This document shows, piece by piece, positions 8,610-17,182 of a DNA stretch of 64,000 nucleotides. The translations under genes and the position numbers were made by a program. Position 1 is the stretch's first letter. Each line of letters opens with the position of its first letter. This stretch comes from Paraplanobispora siamensis. Its GTDB lineage: Bacteria > Actinomycetota > Actinomycetes > Streptosporangiales > Streptosporangiaceae. The notes under the pieces were generated by a model. It worked only from the letters and a program-made list of their open reading frames with translations. It ran no database searches and was not told the DNA's origin. The DNA lies in NCBI RefSeq assembly GCF_016863175.1, contig NZ_BOOJ01000008.1, positions 1 through 64,000 of the forward strand. The letters are read 5' to 3'.

Positions 8610-9617
8610 TCAGCCGCGCTCGCTGTCCATGTGGGCCATCAGCGCCGCGGGGTAGCGCTCACCGGCGACCGCGTCCGCCGGGACGGCCTGCTCGATCGCG
8701 GCCAGGTCGGCCGGGTCGAGCGTGACGTCCAGGGCGCCCAGCGCCTCGGCGAGCCGGTCGCGGCGGCGGGCGCCGACCAGGGGGACGACGTCCTCACCGC
8801 GGGAGAGCACCCAGGCGATGGCGGCCTGCGCCACCGTAACACCCTTCTGCTCGGCGACCTTCCGCAGGGCGTCGACCAGGTCGAGGTTGCGCTCCAGGTT
8901 CTCCCCGGAGAAGCGGGGACTCGCGCCGCGGAAGTCGCCGGCGCCGAGCTCGCGGTCACGGGTCCAGTGCCCGCTGAGCAGGCCGCGGGAGAGCACGCCG
9001 TAGGCGGTGACGCCGATGCCCAGCTCCCGGCAGGCCGGCAGGATCTCCTTCTCGATGCCGCGGGAGAACAGGGAGTACTCGATCTGGAGGTCGCAGACAG
9101 GCGCCGTGGCGGCCGCCCTGCGGATGGTCTCGGCGCCGACCTCCGACAGGCCGATGTGGCGCACCCGGCCGGCCTGCACCTCCTCGGCGATGGCGCCGAC
9201 GGTCTCCTCGATCGGGACCTCGGGGTCGAGGCGGGACAGGCGGTAGACGTCGACGTGGTCGGTGCCGAGCCGCTGCAGCGAGTAGGCCAGGAAGTTCTTC
9301 ACGGCGGCGGGCCGGCCGTCGTAGCCGGACCAGCCGCCCGCCGCGTCGCGCAGGGCGCCGAACTTGACGCTGATGACCGCGTCGTCGCGGGCGCCGGGAC
9401 CGGCCTCGCGCAGGGCCTCGCCGATGAGCAGCTCGTTGTGGCCCATGCCGTAGAAGTCGCCGGTGTCCAGCAGGGTGACCCCGGCCTCCAGCGCGGCGTG
9501 GATCGTGGCGATGGACTCGGTGCGGTCGGCCTGCCCGTACAGGGCCGACATGCCCATGCATCCCAGGCCGAGGGCGGAGACGGTGGGTCCGGTGGTTCCG
9601 AGGGTACGGCTGCGCAC
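8610..9617 (-). CDS. aldo/keto reductase
   Basis: A 335-residue NADPH-dependent reductase of the TIM-barrel aldo/keto family. The signature 'GLGCMGMSALYGQ', the catalytic Asp/Tyr in 'LLDTGDFYGMGHNE' and the Lys in 'ISVKFG' are present. The usual catalytic His position in 'HRxDP' reads 'SRLDP' here, a substitution worth noting. The GTG start at 9617 is supported by AAGGAG immediately upstream; upstream in-frame ATGs would run into the promoter/operator. First gene of an operon with the TetR gene. Substrate unknown. Confidence 0.9.
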   Translation of the reverse strand: MRSRTLGTTGPTVSALGLGCMGMSALYGQADRTESIATIHAALEAGVTLLDTGDFYGMGHNELLIGEALREAGPGARDDAVISVKFGALRDAAGGWSGYDGRPAAVKNFLAYSLQRLGTDHVDVYRLSRLDPEVPIEETVGAIAEEVQAGRVRHIGLSEVGAETIRRAAATAPVCDLQIEYSLFSRGIEKEILPACRELGIGVTAYGVLSRGLLSGHWTRDRELGAGDFRGASPRFSGENLERNLDLVDALRKVAEQKGVTVAQAAIAWVLSRGEDVVPLVGARRRDRLAEALGALDVTLDPADLAAIEQAVPADAVAGERYPAALMAHMDSERG

Positions 9618-9681
9618 GGTGTGCTCCTTCGTTGCCGGGTGTCCGTAGTCGGGTGGCGGAACGGGTTCCGCCGACATGGCG

Positions 9682-9720
9682 ACTATGGCATATCGGATGA
9701 CAGATTTCAATATTTGTCAT
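9682..9720 (-). promoter_or_regulatory. promoter with overlapping TetR-type operator
   Basis: On the minus strand TTGAAA (9705-9710) and CATAGT (9682-9687) are spaced by 17 bases, a good housekeeping promoter for the reductase-TetR operon. An imperfect 24-bp dyad with perfect arms ATGACA (9697-9702) and TGTCAT (9715-9720) covers the -35 element, where a bound repressor would block polymerase. Confidence 0.6.
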
Positions 9721-9783
9721 TCAATGGTGCGTGTCGGCGCGGAAGGGGAGCCGGAGGACTCTCGACGACCGGGGACGGCGGAG

Positions 9784-9817
9784 GCTCGGGCGGTCCGGGA
9801 TCCCCGACCGCCCGAGC
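9784..9817 (-). terminator. hairpin terminator at the end of the pilus locus
   Basis: A perfect 12-bp stem, GCTCGGGCGGTC (9784-9795) with GACCGCCCGAGC (9806-9817), sits 3 bases past the stop codon of the last pilus gene. There is no strong T-run, as is common in high-GC actinobacteria. Confidence 0.7.
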
Positions 9818-9820
9818 GGG

Positions 9821-11359
9821 CTACCTCTCGGTGACCTTCGTCAGAGGTGTGGGCTTGACCAGGTTCGCCGGGGCGTTCCACTTCTGCAGCTCGGAGCCGC
9901 TGCAGACCTCCACCTTGACCTTGCTGGTGCCGTCGCTGTGGACGGTTTCGGTGGTGGCCGTCTCCAGGTCCGTCGGCGCCAGGCAGTACCCGTAGGCGTC
10001 GATGATCCGGTAGCTGGTGGTGTAGTCGCCGGTGTCGCCGTACAGGGTCCACTGCAGGTCTTTCGCCAGCGTGCCGGTGGCGGCGCAGGAGGTCACCGTG
10101 GTGTACTTCCCCGCCGCGGGCGATCCCGGACTGCGCAGGCAGTAGCCGCTCCCGTTGACGGTGCGGATGCGGCCGGTGGCCTTGGCCGCGACGGAGGTGC
10201 CGACGGTGGAGGTGGGCACCGCGGGGAAGCTCCACTTCTGGTTCCAGGGGACGTTGCCGTCGGGCGCCTGCTTGCAGAACCAGGCGATCATGTACTTCGA
10301 CGTGACGTTGAGGTCGGTGACGTCCAGGCACCGGCTGAACTGCTTGAAGTTGACCAACTGCCCGGTGGCGGCGTTCGCCATCCCGGCGCCCACGCCGGGG
10401 TCGGACCGGAAGGCGCGCTGGGTGTTGCCGCCGCCGCAGCTGCCCAGGACGACGTAGCTGGAGGCCACGCCCGGGGACTGCATGTTGAAGCAGCGGCCGT
10501 TCAGCCCGACGCCGTTGCTGGTCCCCTCGAAGTTCGAGCTGCTGTTGATGCTCCACTGCTGGCGGGGGGTGCGGTTCAGGCACGGCTGGAAGACCACGTA
10601 GGCGCCGGACGCCTGCGGGGTGGCACCCGCGTCCAGGCACATGCCCATCGGCGCGGTCGAGGTCTCGGAGCCCACCAGCTTGAGGCTGAGGTCCTCGGTG
10701 TAGGCGAACTGCTGCTCGCTGGTGCCGGGCTGGCACTTCTGCATCCGCAGCCGCGTGCCCGCCGGGGGCGACTCGTTGTTCTGGCCGGCGTCCATGCACA
10801 GGCCGGTGCCCGAGGCCTGCGCGATGCGGATCGCCCCGCCGAAGATGTTGGCGTTGGTGGTCTTGAAGGAGTAGATCGCCTCGATCGTGCGCGTGCCCGC
10901 GGTGCCGACGGTGAAGGCGACGCCGGGCTTCTCGATCCCGGTGGAGACCAGGGCCGCGTAGGCCGGCACCTCCGTCGGGGAGCAGCCCATGTCGTTGCGG
11001 TCGACGTCCTGGTAAGTGATCTTCACTCGGTAGCGGGGGGAGCCCAGCGCGCTGTCCGACCCCAGGGTGCCGGTCAGCTCGCACGGGGGCAGCTGCTCCA
11101 CCAGGCCGTTGCCCTCGCCGTCGACGGCGGCGCGGATCTGCCCGACCGCGGTGTCGACGCCGGCCTCGGCGGCGTGCAGGGTGCGGACGCGCTCCGAGCC
11201 GCTGCGGGTGGTGTCCATCTGGCCGAGGACCACCGGCACCAGCAGCGCGCTCAGCGACAGGCCGACCATGGTGAGCAGCAGGGCCATCGGCATGGAGCCC
11301 CGGTCGTCCCGCAGGCGCGGGAACCCGCGCGGCCGGTGCGGGGTCGGAGAGGCGGTCAC
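9821..11359 (-). CDS. PilX-like minor pilus protein fused to a ricin-type lectin
   Basis: A 512-residue protein with a short basic leader 'LRDDRGSMPMALLL', one membrane helix (about residues 24-46) and a pilin-like stalk 'RTLHAAEAGVDTAVGQIRAA' as in PilX/GspK proteins. From about residue 178 to the end it has six subdomains of about 45-60 residues, most with a Cys pair and a Q-x-W/F motif (QQF, QQW, QRAF, QKW, LQW, QKW), which is the pattern of two ricin-B type beta-trefoils. The GTG overlaps the upstream stop as GTGA and has AGGGAG before it. It is the last gene of the pilus operon and probably a carbohydrate-binding tip or adhesin (inference). It lacks Glu at +5. Confidence 0.82.
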   Translation of the reverse strand: MTASPTPHRPRGFPRLRDDRGSMPMALLLTMVGLSLSALLVPVVLGQMDTTRSGSERVRTLHAAEAGVDTAVGQIRAAVDGEGNGLVEQLPPCELTGTLGSDSALGSPRYRVKITYQDVDRNDMGCSPTEVPAYAALVSTGIEKPGVAFTVGTAGTRTIEAIYSFKTTNANIFGGAIRIAQASGTGLCMDAGQNNESPPAGTRLRMQKCQPGTSEQQFAYTEDLSLKLVGSETSTAPMGMCLDAGATPQASGAYVVFQPCLNRTPRQQWSINSSSNFEGTSNGVGLNGRCFNMQSPGVASSYVVLGSCGGGNTQRAFRSDPGVGAGMANAATGQLVNFKQFSRCLDVTDLNVTSKYMIAWFCKQAPDGNVPWNQKWSFPAVPTSTVGTSVAAKATGRIRTVNGSGYCLRSPGSPAAGKYTTVTSCAATGTLAKDLQWTLYGDTGDYTTSYRIIDAYGYCLAPTDLETATTETVHSDGTSKVKVEVCSGSELQKWNAPANLVKPTPLTKVTER

Positions 11360-12060
11360 TGCGGTCTCCCTTCGTCGCAGACGTTGTCGGACTTGGTCTC
11401 CCTGGAGGTGTTCAGGGCGGTGAACGTGATGTCGGTCTCCACGGGGGCGGCGTCCGACGAGGTGCTCACCCGGGTGGTCAGGTGCAGACGCAGCCGCTGG
11501 TAGTCGGGGGCGAAGTCGGCGCCGACGGCGGAGCTGCCCGTGCCGCCGTACGGGAAGGAACCCGCCTCCTGCAGCTCGAACGGCGGGGTCGGCGTGCCGG
11601 TCCCCAGACCGGTGGTCACGATCTGGGAGGCCAGCGTCTGTCCCGGCCGGCCCTCCGCGGGCGGTGAGCCGGGCGTCCAGCGGATCAGCTGCATGACGCC
11701 CGTGCCGAGGTCCAGGCGCAGCTGCCCGCACTCCGTCGCGTCGTTCTCCGCGCTCGTCCCGGCGAACTCCACGTACCAGCGGTTGCGGACCAGGCCGGGC
11801 TCGGCGACCCAGGACGCGTAGCGGATCTCCTTGTCCAGCCGCTGGAACATGATGTTCAGCTGGGACTGGGCGGTCGCCACCGACTCGGTGACGTTGACCG
11901 AGCGGTAGACCTGCAGGATGCCGGTCGTGAAGATCGCCATCAGGATGCCCATGATGCCGACGGTCACCATGACCTCGACCAGCGAGATCCCGGCGTCCCC
12001 GGACGAGCGGACACCCCGCAGGCGCGCGGCGAGCCGGGAGGAGAACCGCTGCCCGCGCAT
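11356..12060 (-). CDS. type IV minor prepilin (PilW/GspJ-like)
   Basis: A 234-residue prepilin with the cleavage and assembly motif 'GDAGISLVEVMVTVGIMGILMAIF': cleavage after Gly and Glu at +5, followed by the hydrophobic helix. The C-terminal domain is a globular pilin-type head with 'MFQRLDKEIRYASWV' typical of PilW/GspJ. Its ATG overlaps the stop of the Ig-repeat prepilin gene (ATGA) and its stop overlaps the lectin gene start, so the three are co-translated. Role: minor pilin priming or capping the fibre with its neighbours. Confidence 0.87.
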   Translation of the reverse strand: MRGQRFSSRLAARLRGVRSSGDAGISLVEVMVTVGIMGILMAIFTTGILQVYRSVNVTESVATAQSQLNIMFQRLDKEIRYASWVAEPGLVRNRWYVEFAGTSAENDATECGQLRLDLGTGVMQLIRWTPGSPPAEGRPGQTLASQIVTTGLGTGTPTPPFELQEAGSFPYGGTGSSAVGADFAPDYQRLRLHLTTRVSTSSDAAPVETDITFTALNTSRETKSDNVCDEGRPQ

Positions 12061-13820
12061 CACTTCACCGTCCAGGTGAACATCAGCGTCGCCGACTTCT
12101 GGGCGCTGTCGGTCACCTTCAGGGCGACGACGTAGGTGCCCGCGGTCGTGGGGGTCCCGGTGACCTGCGCGTTGCGCCCGGAGGCGGTGGTGAGGGTCAG
12201 CCCCGGCGGCAGCTCGGCGGCCGTCCAGACGTAGCCGCTGCCGCTGCCGCCCCCCGCCGTGGCGGTGAGCGAGACCGCCGTGCCGACGGTGCCGGTCTGG
12301 CTCGTGGCGGTCGGAGCCGTCACGGCCAGGGTGCCCGCAGGCACCGAGACGTTCCACTGGAACCTCCTGGTGACCTCGTCGCCCGCGCTGTCCCGGACGG
12401 TGACCTCCGGCAGGTAGCGGGTGCCCGCCGTCACGGTGCCGCGGATCTCGCCCGTCGAGGCGTTGATCTGCAGCCCGGCCGGGAGGTTCTCGGCGCTCCA
12501 GGTGTAGGGCGCCCTGCCGCCGGTCGCTGTCAGGTAGACCCCGCTGACGGTGTTGCCGACGGTGTTGGTCCGGGTGCCCGGGTCGGACAGCGCCAGCGTC
12601 AGGACCTTCCAGGTGAAGGTGACCGAGTCGCTCTTGCCGGCCTTGTCGGTGGCCTTCACGGTGACGGTCTTCGTCTCGTAGGTCGTCGGGGTGCCGGTGA
12701 TGACACCCGTGGTGTCGTTGATCGACAGGCCCGCGGGCAGGCCGGTGGCCGTCCAGGTCAGCGGGGCGTGCCCGCCGGCCGAGGCGATCGGCAGCGAGAC
12801 CGCCGTGCCGGCCCGGGTCGACTGGTCGCCGGGACCGGTCACCTCCAGCGGGTCCGCGACGGCCCAGGTGAAGGTGGCGGTGTCGGTGTCCTTGTCCCGG
12901 TCGGTGACGGTGACCGTCACGGTGTAGGTCCCGACCTGCGTCGGGGTGACGTTGTCGACCAGTCCGCCGGACGTCATCGACAGGCCCGGGGGCAGGCCGG
13001 TGGCCGACCAGGTCAGCGGCAGCCGCCCGCCGCTCGCCAGGAGCTGGAGGTTCGCCTCCACGGTGCGGTAGCCGTACTGGACGCCCGGGTTGGTCACCAT
13101 GGGCGCGGGACGCTTGATCTTGAACAGGGCGTCGCCGGCCGCGCTCATCAGGGTGGAGGTGACGTACGCGCACTCACCGCCCTCACAGGCGGCGTCCTTC
13201 CACGTCACCGAGGCCACGACGCGGTAGAACGGCACGTCGGCGCTGGCGGGAGCGGGGTCGGGGGCGGCGGGGCTGGTGCAGGCGCGCTCGGGCGCGGTCG
13301 TGGGCCGGCCCTGCTGAATGCAGCGGCCGACGTACCAGTTCTGGGTGTACTCCACCCCGTTGACCTTGACGACGTTGGGCGCGGTCGGCAGCGGCGCCGT
13401 GTCACCGGCACCGGAGGAGGCGTCCAGCAGCAGGTCCCAGGCCGGCTCCGTCGTCAGAAGGTAGGGGCGCACGGCGGCGGGAGCGCTGTTCCACTGCGCC
13501 ATCGTCTTGGTCTGGCTGCGCCCGGCGGGCAGGGCGGTTCCCTTGAGGGCGCGGGCCCGCTCGATGGCGTCGCCGGCCAGCTGGATCGCCACCTGCTTGT
13601 CGCGCTGCTGGCCGGAGAAGTGCAGCGAGTTGGTGAAGAACACGGCCAGCGCGGCCATGACGGTGCCGATCACCGCCATGGCGATCAGGACCTCGATCAG
13701 AGTGAACCCGGAGTCGTCACCGGCGCGCAGGCGGGTGAGCGGCCGGACGAGGGCACGACGGGTACGCGGGCCGGGGTACGGCCGCGCGGAGGCGCAACGG
13801 GCGGTTCGGCCGACCGGCAT
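12060..13820 (-). CDS. minor prepilin with four C-terminal Ig-like (He_PIG) repeats
   Basis: A 586-residue prepilin. The leader is about 38 residues, followed by 'GFTLIEVLIAMAVIGTVMAALAVFF' (cleavage after Gly38, Glu at +5). A pilin head follows to about residue 240, then four Ig-like repeats of about 85 residues marked by 'PLTWSATGLPPGLS', 'PLTWTATGLPAGLS', 'PYTWSAENLPAGLQ' and 'YVWTAAELPPGLT', each ending in a 'GTYTVTVTVTD...FTW' strand (putative Ig, PF05345-like). This makes a long surface rod. The start is preceded by GAGGAGG. It is probably a pilus-borne adhesin or spacer acting with the lectin protein. Confidence 0.88.
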   Translation of the reverse strand: MPVGRTARCASARPYPGPRTRRALVRPLTRLRAGDDSGFTLIEVLIAMAVIGTVMAALAVFFTNSLHFSGQQRDKQVAIQLAGDAIERARALKGTALPAGRSQTKTMAQWNSAPAAVRPYLLTTEPAWDLLLDASSGAGDTAPLPTAPNVVKVNGVEYTQNWYVGRCIQQGRPTTAPERACTSPAAPDPAPASADVPFYRVVASVTWKDAACEGGECAYVTSTLMSAAGDALFKIKRPAPMVTNPGVQYGYRTVEANLQLLASGGRLPLTWSATGLPPGLSMTSGGLVDNVTPTQVGTYTVTVTVTDRDKDTDTATFTWAVADPLEVTGPGDQSTRAGTAVSLPIASAGGHAPLTWTATGLPAGLSINDTTGVITGTPTTYETKTVTVKATDKAGKSDSVTFTWKVLTLALSDPGTRTNTVGNTVSGVYLTATGGRAPYTWSAENLPAGLQINASTGEIRGTVTAGTRYLPEVTVRDSAGDEVTRRFQWNVSVPAGTLAVTAPTATSQTGTVGTAVSLTATAGGGSGSGYVWTAAELPPGLTLTTASGRNAQVTGTPTTAGTYVVALKVTDSAQKSATLMFTWTVK

Positions 13821-13920
13821 CGCTCCTCCTCGTTCTCGTCATGGGTTCTCGGCAGCTGCTTCACAGCGCACGGCGCACCGCGCGGATGTCATACAGATCG
13901 GCGGGTTCCCGCCGTCGTTT

Positions 13921-13952
13921 AGGGCTTACGGCCCGTCGTCCAGGGCTTACGG
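13921..13952. repeat. 11-bp direct repeat upstream of the Ig-repeat prepilin
   Basis: AGGGCTTACGG occurs at 13921-13931 and 13942-13952, two helical turns apart, in the 176-base gap between pilO and the Ig-repeat prepilin gene. This is the largest gap in the downstream half of the locus, so an internal promoter or regulator site is plausible. Confidence 0.45.
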
Positions 13953-13996
13953 AGCGCCCGTACCGCGGGCCGGGGATCGGGTCCGCGCCGGGCGGG

Positions 13997-14566
13997 TCAC
14001 TTCACCGCGGGCGGGGCGACGAAGATCTTCAAATTGACGTTGAGGCCCGTCTTCGAATCCGCTTCCTCGCCGCCCTCCTGGACGGTGACATCGTCGATCA
14101 GTGCGGCCCGGGGCTGCACCTGCTGGAGCTGGTCCAGGAACTCGTCCAGGGCGACGGTGCCGCCGGTGGCGGTCAGGGCGACGGGCAGGGAGTGCATCTT
14201 GACGCCCGCGGCCTCGACCACGGCGGGCGCGCCGACGGCGACCGTGCCGACGTCTACGCCTGTGGCCTCCCCCGCGGTCTGCAGCTGGCGCAGGAACTGC
14301 TCCGACTCCGCCGTCGTCGGCAGCGCCTGGCGGGCCGCCTCGAGCTCTGCCCGGTAACGCGGCAGGTCGGCGTTCTCCCGCTTGAGCTGGGAGAGCCTGC
14401 TCTGCAGGGTCGCCGCCCGCACGTGGGCGGTCTCGGTCTCCCCCTGCAGGCGGTCGGTCTCGGCGAGCTGCGGGCTGATGAGGAAGAACCAGCCCACGAC
14501 GAGCAGGATCGCGGCGACGAGGATGCCGCCGAGCGCCCAGATCCGGTCCATACGTCCGGCGAACAT
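13997..14566 (-). CDS. pilO: type IV pilus inner-membrane protein PilO
   Basis: A 189-residue bitopic protein: one membrane helix (about residues 10-30), a coiled coil 'LQSRLSQLKRENADLPRYRAELEAARQALP', and a ferredoxin-like C-terminal domain ending in '...LNVNLKIFVAPP'. This is the PilO layout, and the gene order pilM-pilN-pilO confirms it. It would pair with PilN around the assembly platform. Its ATG overlaps the pilN stop as TGATG. Confidence 0.88.
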   Translation of the reverse strand: MFAGRMDRIWALGGILVAAILLVVGWFFLISPQLAETDRLQGETETAHVRAATLQSRLSQLKRENADLPRYRAELEAARQALPTTAESEQFLRQLQTAGEATGVDVGTVAVGAPAVVEAAGVKMHSLPVALTATGGTVALDEFLDQLQQVQPRAALIDDVTVQEGGEEADSKTGLNVNLKIFVAPPAVK

Positions 14567-15291
14567 CAGCTTCCCTTCTTCACGTCGGCGGAGAACCGGC
14601 CGCCGAGCGCGGAGCCGGTGATGTCGGCGCGCACGGTGAAGTCCACGTCGGTGTCCCCGGTGGAGTCCGTGTCGGAGATCATCTCGTGAGCGTCGGTGAG
14701 CAGCGGGTTGCCCAGCCCGGTCACCTTGCCGAGCGCGTCGACGTAGGCGGCCACGGTCTTCTTGTCCTCGCCCGTGCCAGTGATGGTCAGTTCGCCGACC
14801 AGCTCCTTGCCGGAGGTGTTCGGGAGGGCGTTCTCATCGACGGCGTCACCGGCGGCCGGGTCCTTGATCTGACCGGTGACCCCGGTGACCGACACGCCGT
14901 CGGGCGCCGCCTTGCGGGTGGCGGACAGCAGGTCGGCCCACTGCAGGTCGGTGGCCAGCAGCGCGGACAGCTGCCCGTTGATCGTTTCGACCTCCGACTG
15001 GGTGGTGACGAGCTCGGAGAACTCGTTCTGGTCGCGCGTCAGGCGCTGCACCTCGGCTTCGGCGGTGACGAGCTCCTCCTCCTTGGCCGCCGTCTGGTAG
15101 CCCGCGAAGACGTACCAGCCGGCCAATGCCAGGACGAACACGCCCAGTGCGGACAGGACGACGGCACGGACCCTGCGGCCCCGCCGGGCGGCCACGATCT
15201 CCGGGGGGAGCAGGTCGGCGGCGATGGGCAGCGTCCGGAACGGGTCCTGCGCAGGTACGGCGGGCCCGGGCTGCACGGTTGTGGCGGTCAT
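14566..15291 (-). CDS. pilN: type IV pilus assembly protein PilN
   Basis: A 241-residue bitopic protein with a cytoplasmic N-terminus containing 'PIAADLLPPEIVAARRGRR' (the PilN segment that docks into PilM), one membrane helix (about residues 47-67), a coiled coil and a fimbrial-assembly type C-terminal domain. The ATG at 15291 overlaps the pilM stop as TGATG. PilN links cytoplasmic PilM with PilO outside the membrane. A much longer open frame extends upstream but is an overlap with pilM/pilD and is not used. Confidence 0.88.
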   Translation of the reverse strand: MTATTVQPGPAVPAQDPFRTLPIAADLLPPEIVAARRGRRVRAVVLSALGVFVLALAGWYVFAGYQTAAKEEELVTAEAEVQRLTRDQNEFSELVTTQSEVETINGQLSALLATDLQWADLLSATRKAAPDGVSVTGVTGQIKDPAAGDAVDENALPNTSGKELVGELTITGTGEDKKTVAAYVDALGKVTGLGNPLLTDAHEMISDTDSTGDTDVDFTVRADITGSALGGRFSADVKKGS

Positions 15292-16316
15292 CAGGCTGCC
15301 GCTCCCAGGGTGAGGCCGATGGAGATGGCGGCGGCCGTGCGGAACCGGTCGAGGTCGTCGCCGCTGCGGCTGCGGCCGGGCCGGGTGCGCACGGTCGGGT
15401 CGGTGAGCATCACGTCGATGCCGAGCTGGGTTCGCAGGGTCTCGGTGAGACCGGGCAGCAGGGCGCCGCCTCCGGACAGGACCATCCGGGTGACCCGGGT
15501 CGGCCGGTCGCCGGAGCCGAGGTAGGCGAAGGAGTTGCGGATCTCGGTGACGAGGGGGCGTACGGCGTCGCGGATCGCCTCGGCGCTGTCGGCGTCGGGG
15601 TTGTCCAGGACGCCGACGCGGCACTTGAGCTCCTCGGCGGCGGCCACGTCGATGCCGAGCCGGGAGGCGATGGCCTCGGTGATCTCGGCACCGCCCCGGG
15701 GGAGCGTGCGGAAGATCAGCGGCGCCCCGTCGTTGTGGACGATGACGGTCGTCGACCGCGCGCCGATGTCGACGATGGCCTCCACCTGCGCGTCCAGCCG
15801 GGAGGCCGCGCGCAGCAGGGCGAAGGAGGCGATGTCCACGCGGGCGACGTGCAGGCCGGCCTGCTCGACGGTGTGCACGGCGGACAGGATGACGTCCTTG
15901 GGGGCGGCGACGAGCAGCCCGCGCACGGTCTCCTTCTCGCCCGGCTCCTCCAGGGGGAAGAAGTCGAGCAGGGACCGCTCGACCGCCAGCGGCAGCGCGT
16001 CGCGCACCTGGAAGGGCAGCGACTGGCGCAGCTCGCGGGCGGGCAGGTTGGTCACCGACATCTCGCGGACCACGATCTGGGGGTTGGTCACACCGAGCAC
16101 GACCTTGCGGCTGCGGAACTTCCGCGTCGACCACAGGCGCTTCAGCTCGGCGGTGACCACCTTGGCGTCGTTGATGACACCGCCCTGCACGGCGCCCGGC
16201 GGCAGGAAGGACATCCCGAAGTTCGTGATCACCGGACCCTCCTTGCCGCGCGTGGTCTCCACCGCGCGGATCGACATCGAACCGATGTCGAGTCCGATCG
16301 GGTTGACGCTGGCCAT
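15291..16316 (-). CDS. pilM: type IV pilus assembly protein PilM
   Basis: A 341-residue actin-like ATP-binding protein (FtsA/PilM fold). Motifs include 'IGLDIGSMSIRAVE' (phosphate 1), 'EAIVDIGARSTTVIVHNDG' (phosphate 2) and the adenosine loop 'RMVLSGGGALLPGL'. It forms a cytoplasmic ring that connects the PilB/PilC motor to PilN-PilO. It starts 36 bases after pilD and is coupled to pilN. Confidence 0.93.
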   Translation of the reverse strand: MASVNPIGLDIGSMSIRAVETTRGKEGPVITNFGMSFLPPGAVQGGVINDAKVVTAELKRLWSTRKFRSRKVVLGVTNPQIVVREMSVTNLPARELRQSLPFQVRDALPLAVERSLLDFFPLEEPGEKETVRGLLVAAPKDVILSAVHTVEQAGLHVARVDIASFALLRAASRLDAQVEAIVDIGARSTTVIVHNDGAPLIFRTLPRGGAEITEAIASRLGIDVAAAEELKCRVGVLDNPDADSAEAIRDAVRPLVTEIRNSFAYLGSGDRPTRVTRMVLSGGGALLPGLTETLRTQLGIDVMLTDPTVRTRPGRSRSGDDLDRFRTAAAISIGLTLGAAA

Positions 16317-16352
16317 CAGGTACTCCTCGTCGTGGAAGTCGGGTCGGGCGGA

Positions 16353-17141
16353 TCAGGCGGCCGGCAGCAGGAGGCTGCCGTACCAGGCGGTGATGGGTCC
16401 CGCGGCGAACAGGGCGAGCAGGGCGCCGGCGAGCATGGCCGGGCCGAAGGGGATGGCGGTCTTGCGACCGGCCCGGCCGGTGGCCAGCAGCACCACGCCG
16501 GCCAGCCCGCCGAGCAGGAAGGCGGCGAAGGTGCCGACGACGACGGCGCCCCAGCCCAGCCAGCCGAGATAGAGGCCGAGCAGACCGGCGAGCTTGACGT
16601 CGCCGAAGCCCATCCCCGCGGGGTGGATCAGGACGAGCGCGAGGTAGAAGAGGAACAGGACGGCCATCGCGATGAGACAGCGCAGGGCCGCGTTCCAGTC
16701 GGCGCCGGCGACCACCGCGGGGATCAGCAGCAGGGCGCCGATGACGTACGACGGCTTGACGATCGCGTCGGGCAGCCGGTGCACATCGAAGTCGATCATG
16801 GAGAGGGCCACCGCGACGGCTGCGAGGTAGAGGTAGGCGGGCAGTTCCGGCGTCAGCCCGAACCGGGCGGTCACGGCGGCGAAGAGCAGTGCGGTGGCCA
16901 GCTCGACCAGCGGGTAGCGGATGCTGATCGGCTCCCGGCAGGAGGCGCAGCGGCCGCGCAGCGCGAGCCAGCTGACCACCGGCACGTTCTGCCAGGGCCG
17001 GACCGGCGCCTGGCAGTGCGGGCAGTGCGAGCCGGGCCGCACCAGCGACTCGGCCCGCGGCACCCGGTGGATGACCACGTTGAGGAAGGAACCGACCACC
17101 AGGCCGAGCACGCCGGCCAGAGCCAGAACGATCGTGTCCAT
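16353..17141 (-). CDS. pilD: prepilin peptidase / N-methyltransferase PilD
   Basis: A 262-residue polytopic aspartic protease that cleaves prepilin leaders and methylates the new N-terminus. The zinc-binding cytoplasmic loop with 'CPHC...CASC' (about residues 40-75) is intact. The two catalytic aspartates lie in 'MIDFDVHRLPD' and in the GxGD motif 'GMGFGDVKLAG'. About seven membrane segments are seen. It lies directly after pilA, separated by a strong hairpin, and serves all prepilins of this locus. Confidence 0.93.
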   Translation of the reverse strand: MDTIVLALAGVLGLVVGSFLNVVIHRVPRAESLVRPGSHCPHCQAPVRPWQNVPVVSWLALRGRCASCREPISIRYPLVELATALLFAAVTARFGLTPELPAYLYLAAVAVALSMIDFDVHRLPDAIVKPSYVIGALLLIPAVVAGADWNAALRCLIAMAVLFLFYLALVLIHPAGMGFGDVKLAGLLGLYLGWLGWGAVVVGTFAAFLLGGLAGVVLLATGRAGRKTAIPFGPAMLAGALLALFAAGPITAWYGSLLLPAA

Positions 17142-17182
17142 CGGGGTCTCTCCTTCCTCTCGGCGGGTCCTTTGGCGGATGG

